NCBI GenBank assembly: GCA_947497295.1
Contig: CANMFU010000002.1
Span: 558,001-622,000 of the forward strand
Source: an uncultured Roseovarius sp.
GTDB taxonomy: Bacteria; Pseudomonadota; Alphaproteobacteria; Rhodobacterales; Rhodobacteraceae
Direction of reading: 5' to 3'
Length of the DNA stretch: 64,000 nt
The notes under the pieces are model-generated. The model was given only the letters and a program-made list of their open reading frames with translations, was not told the DNA's origin and did no database searches. Shown here in pieces: positions 51,944 through 60,955 of this stretch. The position numbers were made by a program, and so were the translations under genes. How positions within the stretch are numbered: position 1 is the stretch's first letter; the number at the start of each line of letters is the position of its first letter.

Positions 51944-53092
51944 TCATAATTTCGCCGTCCCGCCACCAGTCTGTGGGGCGGGCAAGACATTGTAACTAAA
52001 CATATCAGCGATTATGCCCTCATACAAAGCTTCGGATTCCTCGTAAGAGACATTACGCAGCTCCGCGGTTTCGCCGGTCGCCTCGTAGGTCGCGCCGATG
52101 TCGACGCCGTTGTCCGTGTCGATCAGTGACCAGCAGGTGTTCGTGAATTTTGCCGAAAACACGTGAGATGCGGTCAACGCCCCACGGACCGTATTGGCGC
52201 AGACTTTTGCCCGGCTATTGGCGGCAAAGCCAGCCTTTGGCGTGTCGCCCTGATCGGCCGCGCCGCCCAGAATATAGATGTTGCCATTAACGTTCTCGCG
52301 CATGTCAGCGGCGTTGACCGGCGCCCCATGGCCGTCTGTGACGCCTGCCATCTCTGAGACTCGCTCTGCTTTCATCGCGGGAATGACATTGCAGGCATCC
52401 ACCTTGATGGTCTCTCCATCAAGGTTAATCGTCATCGCGCCTGGATCAACTGACAGGTTTCCGCCGCCAAAATCCTCACCGATGCAGTCGATCATGCCGG
52501 GGTAACGGTCGGCCCCGTCTGCCTGACACAAACTCATATTTGAGAATTTCGGCTTGGAATCTGCGACGAGGATCTTGGCAGTGGCGTTCGATTTCCTCAA
52601 GGCGTGCGCGACCAGCGAGATACGCTGATAAGGGTCGGGCGGGTCCCGAAAGGGATTTGACAGGCGCGCGGTCGACTCCGCCTCCGGGATGTTCGACAGA
52701 TCGTTCAAGAAGGTGCGCAGACAGGCCAGCACATTGGCGAGGTCGCGGGCATCGGTGTCCCCCCGAAAGCGCATGCGCGTTTCAGACACCAAAGTGCGCG
52801 GATTTTCCGTGTAGGCCTCCAGCGTCCAGGCCGTCCAGATCAGGCCGTCACTTCGGGCCCGATGCATTGATTTTGAATAGCGGAAGTCGTCGGGTGCTGC
52901 TGATTGGCGTCCGAAAATGTCTTTTGAATACGGTTCGATCCGGTCGCGCGCGCTGTCCCCGATTTCGTAGCATCCCTTGCATTGGGAGAAAACGTTGGTC
53001 CCTTCATCTGCATCGCTCATCGGATTGGCCATCCTCACGCCTGCCGAAATCATAGCGGCAGGCGTGGGGGAATAGGCTGGCCAACTGGCCAT
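51944..53092 (-). pseudogene. Decayed chimera: SoxE-like cytochrome joined to SoxF C-terminal half
   Basis: Single 382-codon frame. Residues about 25-125 align with a mono-heme cytochrome c, but the heme site reads C-K-G-C-Y (52966-52980), so the axial His is lost, and the signal peptide is degraded. From about residue 140 it follows the SoxF/FccB flavoprotein: 'DPPDPYQRISLVAHALRKS', 'DACNVIPAMKAERVSEMAGV', 'AANSRAKVCANTVRGALTAS', 'SNTCWSL'-type end 'FTNTCWSLIDTDNGVDIGAT'. The N-terminal FAD-binding half is missing, and the redox Cys of the usual CPPGPYERAS is Asp. It starts directly after the soxD stop. Probably non-functional. Confidence 0.78.
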
Positions 53093-54133
53093 CTACTCGG
53101 CAAAATCAGACAGATAAGCGATGACTGCATCCAGATCATCGTCCTTGCGCAGACCGGCAAAGCTCATCTTGGTGCCTTTCATGAACCCGCGTGGGTCAGC
53201 CAGAAAAGCACTGAGGTTGTCTTCGTCCCAAATCAGGCCGTCATCTGCCATGCCGCTGAGCGCGCCGGAGTATTTGAACCCTTCAACCTGACCTGCCGGA
53301 TGCCCAACAATACCGTTCAAGATCGGGCCAACGCGGTTTTTCGCGCCGTCGCCGACCTGGTGGCAGGCTTTGCATTTCTTGAACACCTTTTCACCGGCAG
53401 CGATCAGTTCGGGGTCAATGGCAGCAACCTCAACCTCTGCTTCCTCGGCAGGTTCTGCTGAAACTTCGTCAGCGGGCGCTGCCGTGTCGGACGCGGCGGC
53501 TTCGCCACCCTCGCCCGCGGGCGTCACGTCCAGAACCATGGCGCGCATGGTGACTTCGACGTTTTCCTTGCAGTTCTCCATGCAAGGCTCGCCGGTCCAT
53601 TTCGGGTACTCGGTTTCGGGCCGGTCATCGACAAAGAATCCGTCTGCATTGGGCATCTCAACACCCGAGAATGTCTCGTTCGACAGCACGAAATCGTCTT
53701 CGACCAGATAGTTGGAGTATAGGATATAGGCGACGATGGCATAGACTTCGTCGGGCTCCAGCGTCTGAGCATTGCCGTATGGCATCGAGCGGTTGACATA
53801 ATCCCAGGTGGTCGACAGATAAGGCCAATAGCTGCCGATCGTCTTTACCGGATCGGCGTGGTCCAGCGTATCCTCGCCGCCTGCCAGCTTGGGCCAGTTG
53901 TCGAGCCCTTCGGCGAAATCACCGTGACAGACGGCGCATTGCTCGACGAAAATCTCTTCGCCAGTCCAGACATCGCCGGACCCTTCGGGCAGGCCAGTGC
54001 CGTCGGGGCGCACGGCGACGTCCCAAGCGGCGATTTCCTCGGGCAGCGCTTCGCGGCCCAGTCCGAACGTCTCGGCATGCGCCGAGCCGCCAAGCATGGC
54101 GAGTGACGCGGCGATCTTAAGAAACTTCGACAT
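53093..54133 (-). CDS. soxD: SoxD diheme cytochrome c subunit of sulfane dehydrogenase
   Basis: 346-aa periplasmic protein with signal peptide 'MSKFLKIAASLAMLGGSAHA'. Two heme-binding sites are present: 'VEQCAVCHGDFAEGLDNWPK' near residue 65 and 'FKKCKACHQVGDGAKNRVGP' near residue 265, the latter in a class I cytochrome ending 'GTKMSFAGLRKDDD' with the Met ligand. An acidic Ala/Glu-rich linker joins the domains. SoxD partners SoxC in Sox(CD)2, which oxidises the sulfane sulfur on SoxY. GGAGGCGGAAA precedes ATG 54133; it overlaps soxC by 17 bp. Confidence 0.95.
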   Translation of the reverse strand: MSKFLKIAASLAMLGGSAHAETFGLGREALPEEIAAWDVAVRPDGTGLPEGSGDVWTGEEIFVEQCAVCHGDFAEGLDNWPKLAGGEDTLDHADPVKTIGSYWPYLSTTWDYVNRSMPYGNAQTLEPDEVYAIVAYILYSNYLVEDDFVLSNETFSGVEMPNADGFFVDDRPETEYPKWTGEPCMENCKENVEVTMRAMVLDVTPAGEGGEAAASDTAAPADEVSAEPAEEAEVEVAAIDPELIAAGEKVFKKCKACHQVGDGAKNRVGPILNGIVGHPAGQVEGFKYSGALSGMADDGLIWDEDNLSAFLADPRGFMKGTKMSFAGLRKDDDLDAVIAYLSDFAE

Positions 54134-55382
54134 TTTCCGCCTCCCCTGTAGGGCGAACCCACCACGTCTGGATACCGTTGTTGTGATAGATCGAATTGAG
54201 GCCGCGCACCTCGCGCAGCTGCGTTTTCGTGGGCTGAATATAGCCGGTGTCGTCCATCGCACGGCTTTGCAGCAGCATTTCCTCGCCGTTCCAATCAGTA
54301 TCCAGATAGAACCGGGTCAGTGCCATCTTCTCGCCCGGCTGCGCCAGCCGTGCCGTCTGCCACGTCTTGCCACCGTCCTTGGACACATCGACACGAGTGA
54401 TCGCGCCGCGCCCCGACCATGCCAGCCCGCTGATGACCAGCGGCCCCTTGCCATGCGTGATCGGTGCCTGCGGGCTGGGCGAGGTGACGACCGATTTGGC
54501 ATCCATCGCCCATGTCCATTTGCGCGACGTACCGTCGGCCATCGTGTCAGTGTATTTCGATGTTTCCTCCCGGCTCTCTACCGGGCCGTCCATGACCTCG
54601 ATCCGGCGGATCCATTTGACCCACATGTTGCCTTCCCAGCCGGGAACGACCAGGCGCACGGGATAGCCATGCTCTTTGCGCAAGGCCTCGCCATTGGCCT
54701 TGAAGGCGATCAGGCAGTCGTCCAGCGCCTTTTCCATCGGGATCGAGCGGCCGTTCGACGACGCATCGGCGCCTTCGACAAAAACCCATTTGTCGGTCAG
54801 ATCACCAGCCGCATCCAGCCCGGCCTCCTCCAGGATCGTACGCAGGGTGACGCCGGTATATTCCATGTTGTGGATCATACCGTGGGTGAACTGCGCGCCA
54901 TTCAGCTGCGCACCAGCCCATTCCATGCCGGTATTGGCGGCACATTCGCAGAAATAGACGTGGTTTTCGCGCGGAAATCGCTCCAGATCAGCGTAGGTGA
55001 AGACCAGCGGCTTGTCGACCAGACCGTTGATCATCAGCCGGTAGTCCTGCTTGCTCAGCTCGATCGCGCCGGAATGGTGTCGCTCGAACGCGCAGCCCTG
55101 GGGCGTGATGGTGCCGTCCAGCGCATGGATCGGCGTGAAGTTGATCGAACTGATCGTGTCCGCCGTCAGCCATTCAACATTGCGGCGGATGACATCATCC
55201 TCGAACCGGATCGGCAAGCCGTAAGGATGGGCATCGACCGGATCGCCAAATCCGCTGGCCCATGGCTGAACCTCGGTAATCAGCGGATCGGGCGTGGCGG
55301 CGCGGGCGGCGCCGCCTGCGATCAGGGCCGTCCCGGCGGCAGCGCCGCGCAGGAAATTCCGGCGTGAGGGTCCGCGTGTCAT
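54117..55382 (-). CDS. soxC: SoxC molybdopterin subunit of sulfane dehydrogenase
   Basis: 421-aa member of the sulfite-oxidase family. A twin-arginine signal 'GPSRRNFLRGAAAGTALIAG' exports it folded. The molybdenum-ligating Cys lies in 'HVYFCECAANTGMEWAG'; 'VPGWEGNMWVKWIRRIEVMD' and the C-terminal dimerisation domain ('ITRVDVSKDGGKTWQTARLA') are typical. ATG at 55382 has a strong GGAGG and is preferred; ATG at 55415, overlapping the soxB stop (ATGA), would add 11 residues. It works with soxD. Confidence 0.95.
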   Translation of the reverse strand: MTRGPSRRNFLRGAAAGTALIAGGAARAATPDPLITEVQPWASGFGDPVDAHPYGLPIRFEDDVIRRNVEWLTADTISSINFTPIHALDGTITPQGCAFERHHSGAIELSKQDYRLMINGLVDKPLVFTYADLERFPRENHVYFCECAANTGMEWAGAQLNGAQFTHGMIHNMEYTGVTLRTILEEAGLDAAGDLTDKWVFVEGADASSNGRSIPMEKALDDCLIAFKANGEALRKEHGYPVRLVVPGWEGNMWVKWIRRIEVMDGPVESREETSKYTDTMADGTSRKWTWAMDAKSVVTSPSPQAPITHGKGPLVISGLAWSGRGAITRVDVSKDGGKTWQTARLAQPGEKMALTRFYLDTDWNGEEMLLQSRAMDDTGYIQPTKTQLREVRGLNSIYHNNGIQTWWVRPTGEAENVEVS

Positions 55383-55411
55383 TGCTTCCTCCGTCCTTTC
55401 TGTCTTGGTAC

Positions 55412-57109
55412 TCATATTCCAACCACCTCGACGCTGTCGTTTTCGGGGGCGCTTACGGTGCCTTGCTTGCGAATGTGGGCCTCGACCACATCCCAGATCG
55501 GCGGGCCTTCGGTGCCCTCGTTCACGGACGCCCATCCGGCAACCTGATAGGACTTGGCGGGGTCAATCGCCTCGCCGGTTTTCAACAGGGTCATGTTGCT
55601 GATGCGGCCGCCTTGCGGTTTGGAAATATCGATCCGATAGCCCAGACCGCCGGTGCGCACCATGTCGCCGCCCTGCTGATAATAGGGGTCGGGATTGAAC
55701 AGGTTGTCGGCCACGTCCTCCAGCACCACATGCAGATATTCGCCCGTCATTTCCGTGCGATACGCCTCGCCATAGGACATGGAGGTGACGTTCCACAGAT
55801 CTTCGCGCGTGATATCGTCGCCGGGCAGCAGCGACGGACCCCAGCGCACGCCGGGGCTGAGCGCGATATCGGCCTCGCGCTCGGATAGCAGCGCGTCGCA
55901 GATCACGTCGTCCCATGTGCCGTTGAAATTGCCGCGCCGGTAGAGCAGGCTGTCGGTCTTGCCGATCACCTCGGCCAGGGCGTCGGCATAGGGCGCGCGC
56001 ACCTCGTCGATGACGGCCGCAACCTCGGGGTCAGGCGTGATGACGTCCGAGAAAATCGGGATCAGCTTGTGACGGAAGCCCATCATGCGGCCATCCTGCA
56101 CGTCCAGATCGACGCGGCTGACGAATTTGCCGTTGCTGCCAGAGGCGACGATGATCGTCTCGCCGACCAGAACAGGCTCGGGCAGGGCGTCGTGGGTGTG
56201 ACCCGACAGGATCACGTCGATGCCCTTGACGATGCCGGCCATCTTCTTGTCCACGTCAAAGCCATTGTGACTGAGGCAGACAACCAGCTCGGCGCCCTCG
56301 GCACGGACCTGATCAACCATCTTCTGCATATTCTCGTCGCGGATGCCAAAGGAGTATTCGGGGAACATCCAGCCCGGATTGGCGATGGGCATGTAGGGGA
56401 ACGCCTGCCCGATCACGGCAATCTTGACGCCGCCACGCTCAAAGAATTTGTAGGGCGGGAACAGCTCTGACGGCTCGTCCCATTCGGCGTCGAAAATGTT
56501 CTGTCCGAGGGCGGCAAAGGGCAGCCCCTCGACGATCTCCTGCACCCGCTCGGACCCCAGCGTGAATTCCCAGTGGAATGTCATCGCGTCGGGTTTCAGC
56601 GCGTTCATCACATCGACCATATCCTGGCCTTCGGTGTGGTGGCAGGTGAAGCTGCCGTGCCATGTGTCGCCGCCGTCCAGCAGCAGCGCATCGGGACGTT
56701 CCGAGCGGATCTGGTTGATGACCGTGGCAACGCGGTCCAGCCCGCCGACGCGTCCATAGCCCTCGGCCAGCGCCGTGAAGTCGCCGGACGACAGCGCATA
56801 ATGGGATCGCGACCCATCTTCGATGCCGTACAGCCTGCGGAAATCGGCGCCGGTGATGTGAGGCACCTTGCCCTTGTTGTCGCCAACGCCAAGATTGACA
56901 GACGGCTCGCGGAAATAGAGCGGTTTCAGTTGCGCGTGAATGTCAGTGATATGAATCAGCGAGACATTTCCATAGCTTTCGAATTGCAAAAGCTGGTCTT
57001 GCGACAGGGTTTGTTGCGCGGCGATGCGCCCCCACTGACCAAAGCCTGACGCGCCAAGGATTGCGCTGGCGGCCATGCTGGTTTGAAGAAAATCGCGGCG
57101 GGATACCAT
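55412..57109 (-). CDS. soxB: SoxB thiosulfohydrolase
   Basis: 565-aa dimanganese hydrolase of the 5'-nucleotidase family that releases sulfate from SoxY-bound thiosulfonate. Tat signal 'MVSRRDFLQTSMAASAILG'. Metal ligands are visible in 'LIHITDIHAQLKPLYFREPS', 'LLDGGDTWHGSF', 'VVCLSHNGFDVDKKMAG' and 'VILSGHTHDALPEPV'. The C-terminal domain has 'LSPGVRWGPSLLPGDDITRE'. AGGA precedes ATG 57109. Full length with no defects. Confidence 0.97.
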   Translation of the reverse strand: MVSRRDFLQTSMAASAILGASGFGQWGRIAAQQTLSQDQLLQFESYGNVSLIHITDIHAQLKPLYFREPSVNLGVGDNKGKVPHITGADFRRLYGIEDGSRSHYALSSGDFTALAEGYGRVGGLDRVATVINQIRSERPDALLLDGGDTWHGSFTCHHTEGQDMVDVMNALKPDAMTFHWEFTLGSERVQEIVEGLPFAALGQNIFDAEWDEPSELFPPYKFFERGGVKIAVIGQAFPYMPIANPGWMFPEYSFGIRDENMQKMVDQVRAEGAELVVCLSHNGFDVDKKMAGIVKGIDVILSGHTHDALPEPVLVGETIIVASGSNGKFVSRVDLDVQDGRMMGFRHKLIPIFSDVITPDPEVAAVIDEVRAPYADALAEVIGKTDSLLYRRGNFNGTWDDVICDALLSEREADIALSPGVRWGPSLLPGDDITREDLWNVTSMSYGEAYRTEMTGEYLHVVLEDVADNLFNPDPYYQQGGDMVRTGGLGYRIDISKPQGGRISNMTLLKTGEAIDPAKSYQVAGWASVNEGTEGPPIWDVVEAHIRKQGTVSAPENDSVEVVGI

Positions 57110-57175
57110 ATTCGGATTCCTGAATGTATTGCGAAAAGAAAACCCCGCACGGACGCCGTGCGGGGCATTCATAGA

Positions 57176-58021
57176 TCAATTGCGGACCGATGGGCCCTCA
57201 ACGCCAAGCCCGTTGCCACGCGAGCCGACGTAAAGCTCAAGCGCGATGAATTCGGGGCTGCCGGGTGCAAAGGTTTCGGCGCGGGTGTCACGCACACAGC
57301 CTTTGAAGCGGCCATGCGCCGAATTCAGCTTGGTATTTTTGAGGCGGTACACCGGAAATCCGTTGATCTGCCCCTGGCTGAGGTGGTCGGCGCGGATCAT
57401 GTTGCCGTTGTTATCCTCATGGCAGTTGGCGCAGGACAACTCGAACTGGCCAAAGCGGGTATAGTAAAGCTCTTCGCCCTGTTCCCACGTTGACTGCGCC
57501 GGACCGTCGATGGCCACGTTCACTGGCATGCCGCGCGAAACAGAGGCCAGAAGCGCCGTCATATTGATCATGTCGCCGCCGCTATACTTCCACTTTTCCG
57601 CACCCATGCGCGTCTCGCGGCAATCGTTGATCTGCATCTCAAGCGTGCGGACTTCGCCCGCTTCCTCGTTCCATTTGGGATAGACAGGGCGCACACCGGC
57701 CATTTCCTCGGATGCGCCGTGGCAATCCGCACAGGACTTCCCGACAGAGCCTTCGGCAGTGTTCCAGACATCCTCAGCCTGTTCGACAAAGATCATGCCG
57801 GGATTGTCGAAATCGTCGGCCTGCATCTCGCGCGTTTCGTCGCCGCGGAAATGCCAGCCCGAGATGACCTCGTCGAACACATCCGCCACTGCCTCCGGGG
57901 CTTCGGTGCGCGTTACGATCTCGGTTTCGCCGTTCAGAACCAGCGTATCGTCCACCGGATCTGCAGTGGCCAGCGTCGCGGCCACGAGGCCGATGGTCAA
58001 GGTGGCTGTTAGTCGTTTCAT
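57176..58021 (-). CDS. soxA: SoxA cytochrome c (diheme)
   Basis: 281-aa periplasmic cytochrome with a signal peptide (about 1-20). Two CXXCH sites at residues 97-101 ('CADCH') and 197-201 ('CANCH') mark the diheme type. 'YPKWNEEAGEVRTLEMQIND' followed by Cys134, and 'RFKGCVRDTRAETFAPGSPE', are SoxA signatures. With SoxX it joins thiosulfate oxidatively to the SoxY cysteine. GGGAGGGACAGGG precedes ATG 58021. Confidence 0.96.
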   Translation of the reverse strand: MKRLTATLTIGLVAATLATADPVDDTLVLNGETEIVTRTEAPEAVADVFDEVISGWHFRGDETREMQADDFDNPGMIFVEQAEDVWNTAEGSVGKSCADCHGASEEMAGVRPVYPKWNEEAGEVRTLEMQINDCRETRMGAEKWKYSGGDMINMTALLASVSRGMPVNVAIDGPAQSTWEQGEELYYTRFGQFELSCANCHEDNNGNMIRADHLSQGQINGFPVYRLKNTKLNSAHGRFKGCVRDTRAETFAPGSPEFIALELYVGSRGNGLGVEGPSVRN

Positions 58022-58046
58022 CCCTGTCCCTCCCAAGACATTTCGT

Positions 58047-58376
58047 TCACTCGACGGCGATCTCTTTGGTTTCCTCGTAAACCGAGCCGTCATCGTCATA
58101 CCAAGTGAACTTGAACTCACCGGATTCCGGCACGACGGCCTCGAATTCCAAGTAGGGGTTGGTCGAAATCGCCGGCTCCAGCACAACGTCAACGACATTC
58201 TCGCCGTTGAAATCGCAGGTGAAGCGATTGATGATGGAACGCGGGATAAGGTTGCCATCGCCGTCTTTGCGCTGTCCCGATTCCATCTTGTGGCTGATCA
58301 GCGTCTTGATGACGATCTTCTCACCGGCGGATGCCGTTTTCGGGACTTTAACGCGGGGTTTTACACCGTCTGCCAT
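58047..58376 (-). CDS. soxZ: SoxZ sulfur-carrier partner
   Basis: 109-aa immunoglobulin-fold protein without a signal peptide; in the family it is exported bound to SoxY by the Tat route. 'PRVKVPKTASAGEKIVIKTL', 'ISHKMESGQRKDGDGNLIPR' and 'AVVPESGEFKFTWYDDDGSV' are characteristic. Together SoxYZ carries the pathway intermediates. A short hairpin (arms CGTTTC/GAAACG at 58403-58424) lies in the soxY-soxZ gap. Confidence 0.96.
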   Translation of the reverse strand: MADGVKPRVKVPKTASAGEKIVIKTLISHKMESGQRKDGDGNLIPRSIINRFTCDFNGENVVDVVLEPAISTNPYLEFEAVVPESGEFKFTWYDDDGSVYEETKEIAVE

Positions 58377-58426
58377 ATTTCTTCTCTATCTCCTGATGAA
58401 AACGTTTCGAATGGTTTTGAAACGCT

Positions 58427-58843
58427 TTAGCCGCCGCAGCCGCCGATTGTGACCTTGACCGTCGAGGTTGCCTGAACGAACGATCCATCTTCCAGCTTGG
58501 CGATGGCCACAACGTCCTGCGTGCCGGCCAGGCGGATGCGCGTCGATGCGGTGCGCGATGCGGACAGGGGGCCATATTTAAAGGTGGCAACTGCCGGCGT
58601 TGGGTTGCCGAGCGCAAGGACCATGATTTCTGTTGCCGTCTCCGACGACACCTCGATCGGGACAGTGTTGCCATTTTCGGCGATTTCAGGCGCGGTCAGC
58701 TTGATATCGCCTTGGCCCACGTCTGCGCCGCCGGTGAATGCGGCAATGGCGTCTTCGCCAGCTGCCGATACGTGCAGGGGCAGGGCTGTCATGAACGTAG
58801 CGCCGACCCCCATGAGAATTGCATCGCGTCGTGTCAGTTGCAT
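58427..58843 (-). CDS. soxY: SoxY sulfur-carrier protein
   Basis: 138-aa protein with a twin-arginine-like signal ('MQLTRRDAILMGVGATFMTA') and the C-terminal swinging arm ending 'VTIGGCGG', whose Cys holds thiosulfate-derived sulfur. The residue order before it ('IRLAGTQDVVAIAKLEDGSF') is standard. The stop is followed at once by AGCGTTTC, the start of a small inverted repeat also found after the Fe-ADH gene. Confidence 0.97.
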   Translation of the reverse strand: MQLTRRDAILMGVGATFMTALPLHVSAAGEDAIAAFTGGADVGQGDIKLTAPEIAENGNTVPIEVSSETATEIMVLALGNPTPAVATFKYGPLSASRTASTRIRLAGTQDVVAIAKLEDGSFVQATSTVKVTIGGCGG

Positions 58844-58882
58844 CTGTTATCTCCTTCAGGCCCTGAATTGACGTCAGGGTGT

Positions 58883-59359
58883 TCAGTAGTCTTTCAGCGT
58901 GACCAGATAGGCCACCACGTCTTCGATTTGTTGGGCGTCCAGCAACGGGGCGAGCGTGTCGTCAGCCGCCTTTCCGGTGAATGCCTTGCCGGGGCGGATG
59001 AACCCGTCGACCTTGTAGAAGGACGGCATCATGCTGCCCTCGAACATCATTTTGGCATTTGTTACGATGCCGCGCAGATCTGCTTCGCTCCAGCGTTCAC
59101 CGGCACCGTCCAACATGGGACCGATATTGCCCTGGAACGGGACATCCGACAGATCGCTGGCCTGATGGCATGCTACGCAATTTCCCAACGCCTTGTCGCC
59201 GACGATTTTACGACCGTTTTCCGGATCGCCCGGCACGCCGCTTAACGACGCTTCGACGCTGCCGTCAACAAACGCGACATCTGCTGGCGCCACGTCAGCG
59301 GCATTCGCAGCCACGGTCGATGCGGCAAAGGCCATTATCACAAGTAAGCTGCGTTCCAT
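58883..59359 (-). CDS. soxX: SoxX cytochrome c
   Basis: 158-aa periplasmic mono-heme cytochrome: signal peptide about 1-22, heme site Cys61-His65 in 'GNCVACHQASDLSDVPFQGN', and 'NAKMMFEGSMMPSFYKVDGF' supplying the Met ligand. Subunit of the SoxAX complex. GGGAGGATGC precedes ATG 59359; an earlier ATG at 59377 is less likely. A candidate SoxR site lies 13-22 nt upstream. Confidence 0.95.
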   Translation of the reverse strand: MERSLLVIMAFAASTVAANAADVAPADVAFVDGSVEASLSGVPGDPENGRKIVGDKALGNCVACHQASDLSDVPFQGNIGPMLDGAGERWSEADLRGIVTNAKMMFEGSMMPSFYKVDGFIRPGKAFTGKAADDTLAPLLDAQQIEDVVAYLVTLKDY

Positions 59360-59371
59360 GCATCCTCCCAA

Positions 59372-59381
59372 ACACATTCAA
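59372..59381. promoter_or_regulatory. Candidate SoxR operator motif, soxW-soxX gap
   Basis: ACACATTCAA, followed by an AT-rich stretch; the same 10 bases occur in the soxV-soxS gap at 60909-60918. In other alphaproteobacteria SoxR binds exactly these two intergenic regions. Confidence 0.45.
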
Positions 59382-59455
59382 GAATTAGCATAGCCTAGGA
59401 CACCAACCCGCCGTCAATCAAGAAAAAGTTCGAAATAATATGACGGGCGTCAAGT

Positions 59456-60028
59456 CTAGTCGGTTCCGGCGCTGGCCCGCTCCTGGATGCGGCGCGCGTG
59501 ATAGCGCTGAAAATCTTCGTCGTAATCAGGCCCATATCGTTTTTCATTGACCCACGTGAACATATCCAGCGTCGTGGCAGGGCCGAAGGCACCCGGCATC
59601 AGTGCGACCGCAGCGCTCTGGGCTGTTGCGCCATCCTCGACCTCTTCGGGCAGGAACAGTATCGACGGGGTGAACAGCAGACCCCATTTGCGGGTCGCCT
59701 GTTTTTCCGACAAGGTTTCGCCGTCGAAGTCGGTCATCTCGGTGTCGCCATGCAGATTGACCTGAACGACAAAGAAATTGTCGCGGATATACTCGCTGAT
59801 TTCGGCGCGCGAGAACACCTCTTCGTGCATCTTGGCGCAATAGATGCAGCCGCGCTGTTCGACCATCACAACCAGCCTTTTGCCTTCTGCGTTGGCTTCG
59901 GCGAGGTCTTCGTTCAGGTCTTTGAACGTGTCGCGCATCCAGTCTTCCTTGTGCAGCCCATCATCGCCGACGGTGGCGGAAAAGGCTGGCATGGCGATAA
60001 GCATCAGCAGGACAAACAGGCGTTTCAT
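59456..60028 (-). CDS. soxW: SoxW periplasmic thioredoxin
   Basis: 190-aa thioredoxin-fold protein with signal peptide 'MKRLFVLLMLIAMPAFSA'. The redox site is Cys61-Ile-Tyr-Cys64 in 'VEQRGCIYCAKMHEEVFSR', with the cis-Pro in 'GLLFTPSILFLPEE'. SoxW is reduced by SoxV; in Paracoccus it is not essential, the electrons also passing to SoxS. It lies between soxV and soxX on the same strand. Confidence 0.94.
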   Translation of the reverse strand: MKRLFVLLMLIAMPAFSATVGDDGLHKEDWMRDTFKDLNEDLAEANAEGKRLVVMVEQRGCIYCAKMHEEVFSRAEISEYIRDNFFVVQVNLHGDTEMTDFDGETLSEKQATRKWGLLFTPSILFLPEEVEDGATAQSAAVALMPGAFGPATTLDMFTWVNEKRYGPDYDEDFQRYHARRIQERASAGTD

Positions 60029-60141
60029 TTGGCGATCTCCTTATGGCGGTCCGTTTTTGTGGTGGCGCACGATATTGTTTCGCGCCCGATAAATGGTTTG
60101 TGCAGTATCACGTCACTGGCCGTCCTGAGTCAGACGCATCT

Positions 60142-60879
60142 CTAGATGTTCTGAAAGACGGGAAAGGCTTCCAGCATCCACTGTGCGATGAAATTGACGC
60201 TGTCTGTGGCAATAAGAACGGCGAAGAGAATCATCAGCAGGCCCATCGCCTTTTCGACCTTGGGCAGATGACGGCGGAACTTGGCCGCAAATTTCAGGAA
60301 CGGTCCGATAAAGAGCGACGCCACGACAAAGGGCGCCGTCATTGCCACGCCAAACACCAGCAGCAGGGCCAGCCCGCGTAGCGCGGTCGCTTCGGTGCTG
60401 GCGGCAAAGACAACGGCGGTCAGCACGCCGCCCACGCAGGGCGTCCATCCGGCGGCAAAGGCGAAGCCGACGACATAGGCGCCCAGAACCGACATGTTTT
60501 TCGTGTCGCCAGCGTCCATCTGGAATGCGCGGTTGAGAAAGCCGATACGTATAATCCCCAGAAAATGCAGCCCCATGATCAGCACCACGATGGCGGCGAA
60601 CAGGCGGAATTCGGTTTGCATCGACCGGAATGTCTGGCTCAGCCCGTAGGCGGCAGCGCCCAGCAGAACGAACACCGTAATGATCCCGAGCGAGAACATG
60701 ACTGATGCGAAAAATGCACGTTTTCGCACGCCCGGCGCCAAGTCGCCGTCGGCGCTGATTTCGGACATGGATGCACCGGCCATATAGCTCAGATAGAACG
60801 GAACGATCGGCAGGACGCAAGGCGAGAAGAAAACGATCAACCCGCCTATGAAAGCGCCGAGAAACGATACATCCAACAT
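60142..60879 (-). CDS. soxV: SoxV, CcdA-type thiol-disulfide membrane transporter
   Basis: 245-aa CcdA/DsbD-beta-like protein with six transmembrane helices. Cysteines needed for electron transfer occur in 'VFFSPCVLPIVPFYLSYMAG' and 'FAAGWTPCVGGVLTAVVFAA'. It moves reducing power from cytoplasmic thioredoxin to periplasmic SoxW and SoxS, keeping SoxYZ active. Divergent from soxS with a 76-bp gap that contains a candidate SoxR site. Confidence 0.95.
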   Translation of the reverse strand: MLDVSFLGAFIGGLIVFFSPCVLPIVPFYLSYMAGASMSEISADGDLAPGVRKRAFFASVMFSLGIITVFVLLGAAAYGLSQTFRSMQTEFRLFAAIVVLIMGLHFLGIIRIGFLNRAFQMDAGDTKNMSVLGAYVVGFAFAAGWTPCVGGVLTAVVFAASTEATALRGLALLLVFGVAMTAPFVVASLFIGPFLKFAAKFRRHLPKVEKAMGLLMILFAVLIATDSVNFIAQWMLEAFPVFQNI

Positions 60880-60908
60880 TCTGTTTCGCCCCGAAGCTTG
60901 TGGAAATT

Positions 60909-60918
60909 ACACATTCAA
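60909..60918. promoter_or_regulatory. Candidate SoxR operator motif, soxV-soxS gap
   Basis: ACACATTCAA within an AT-rich stretch; ATTC-N8-AAAT here is one base from the ATTC-N8-GAAT core reported for SqrR/BigR-type regulators. Matches the copy upstream of soxX. Confidence 0.45.
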
Positions 60919-60955
60919 CATATTAAATATAAAAGATCCGTCAATTGGAACCCTG

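Noticed and set aside
53997..55367. 456-codon frame opposite soxC
   Set aside because: Antisense shadow of soxC with no recognisable protein features.
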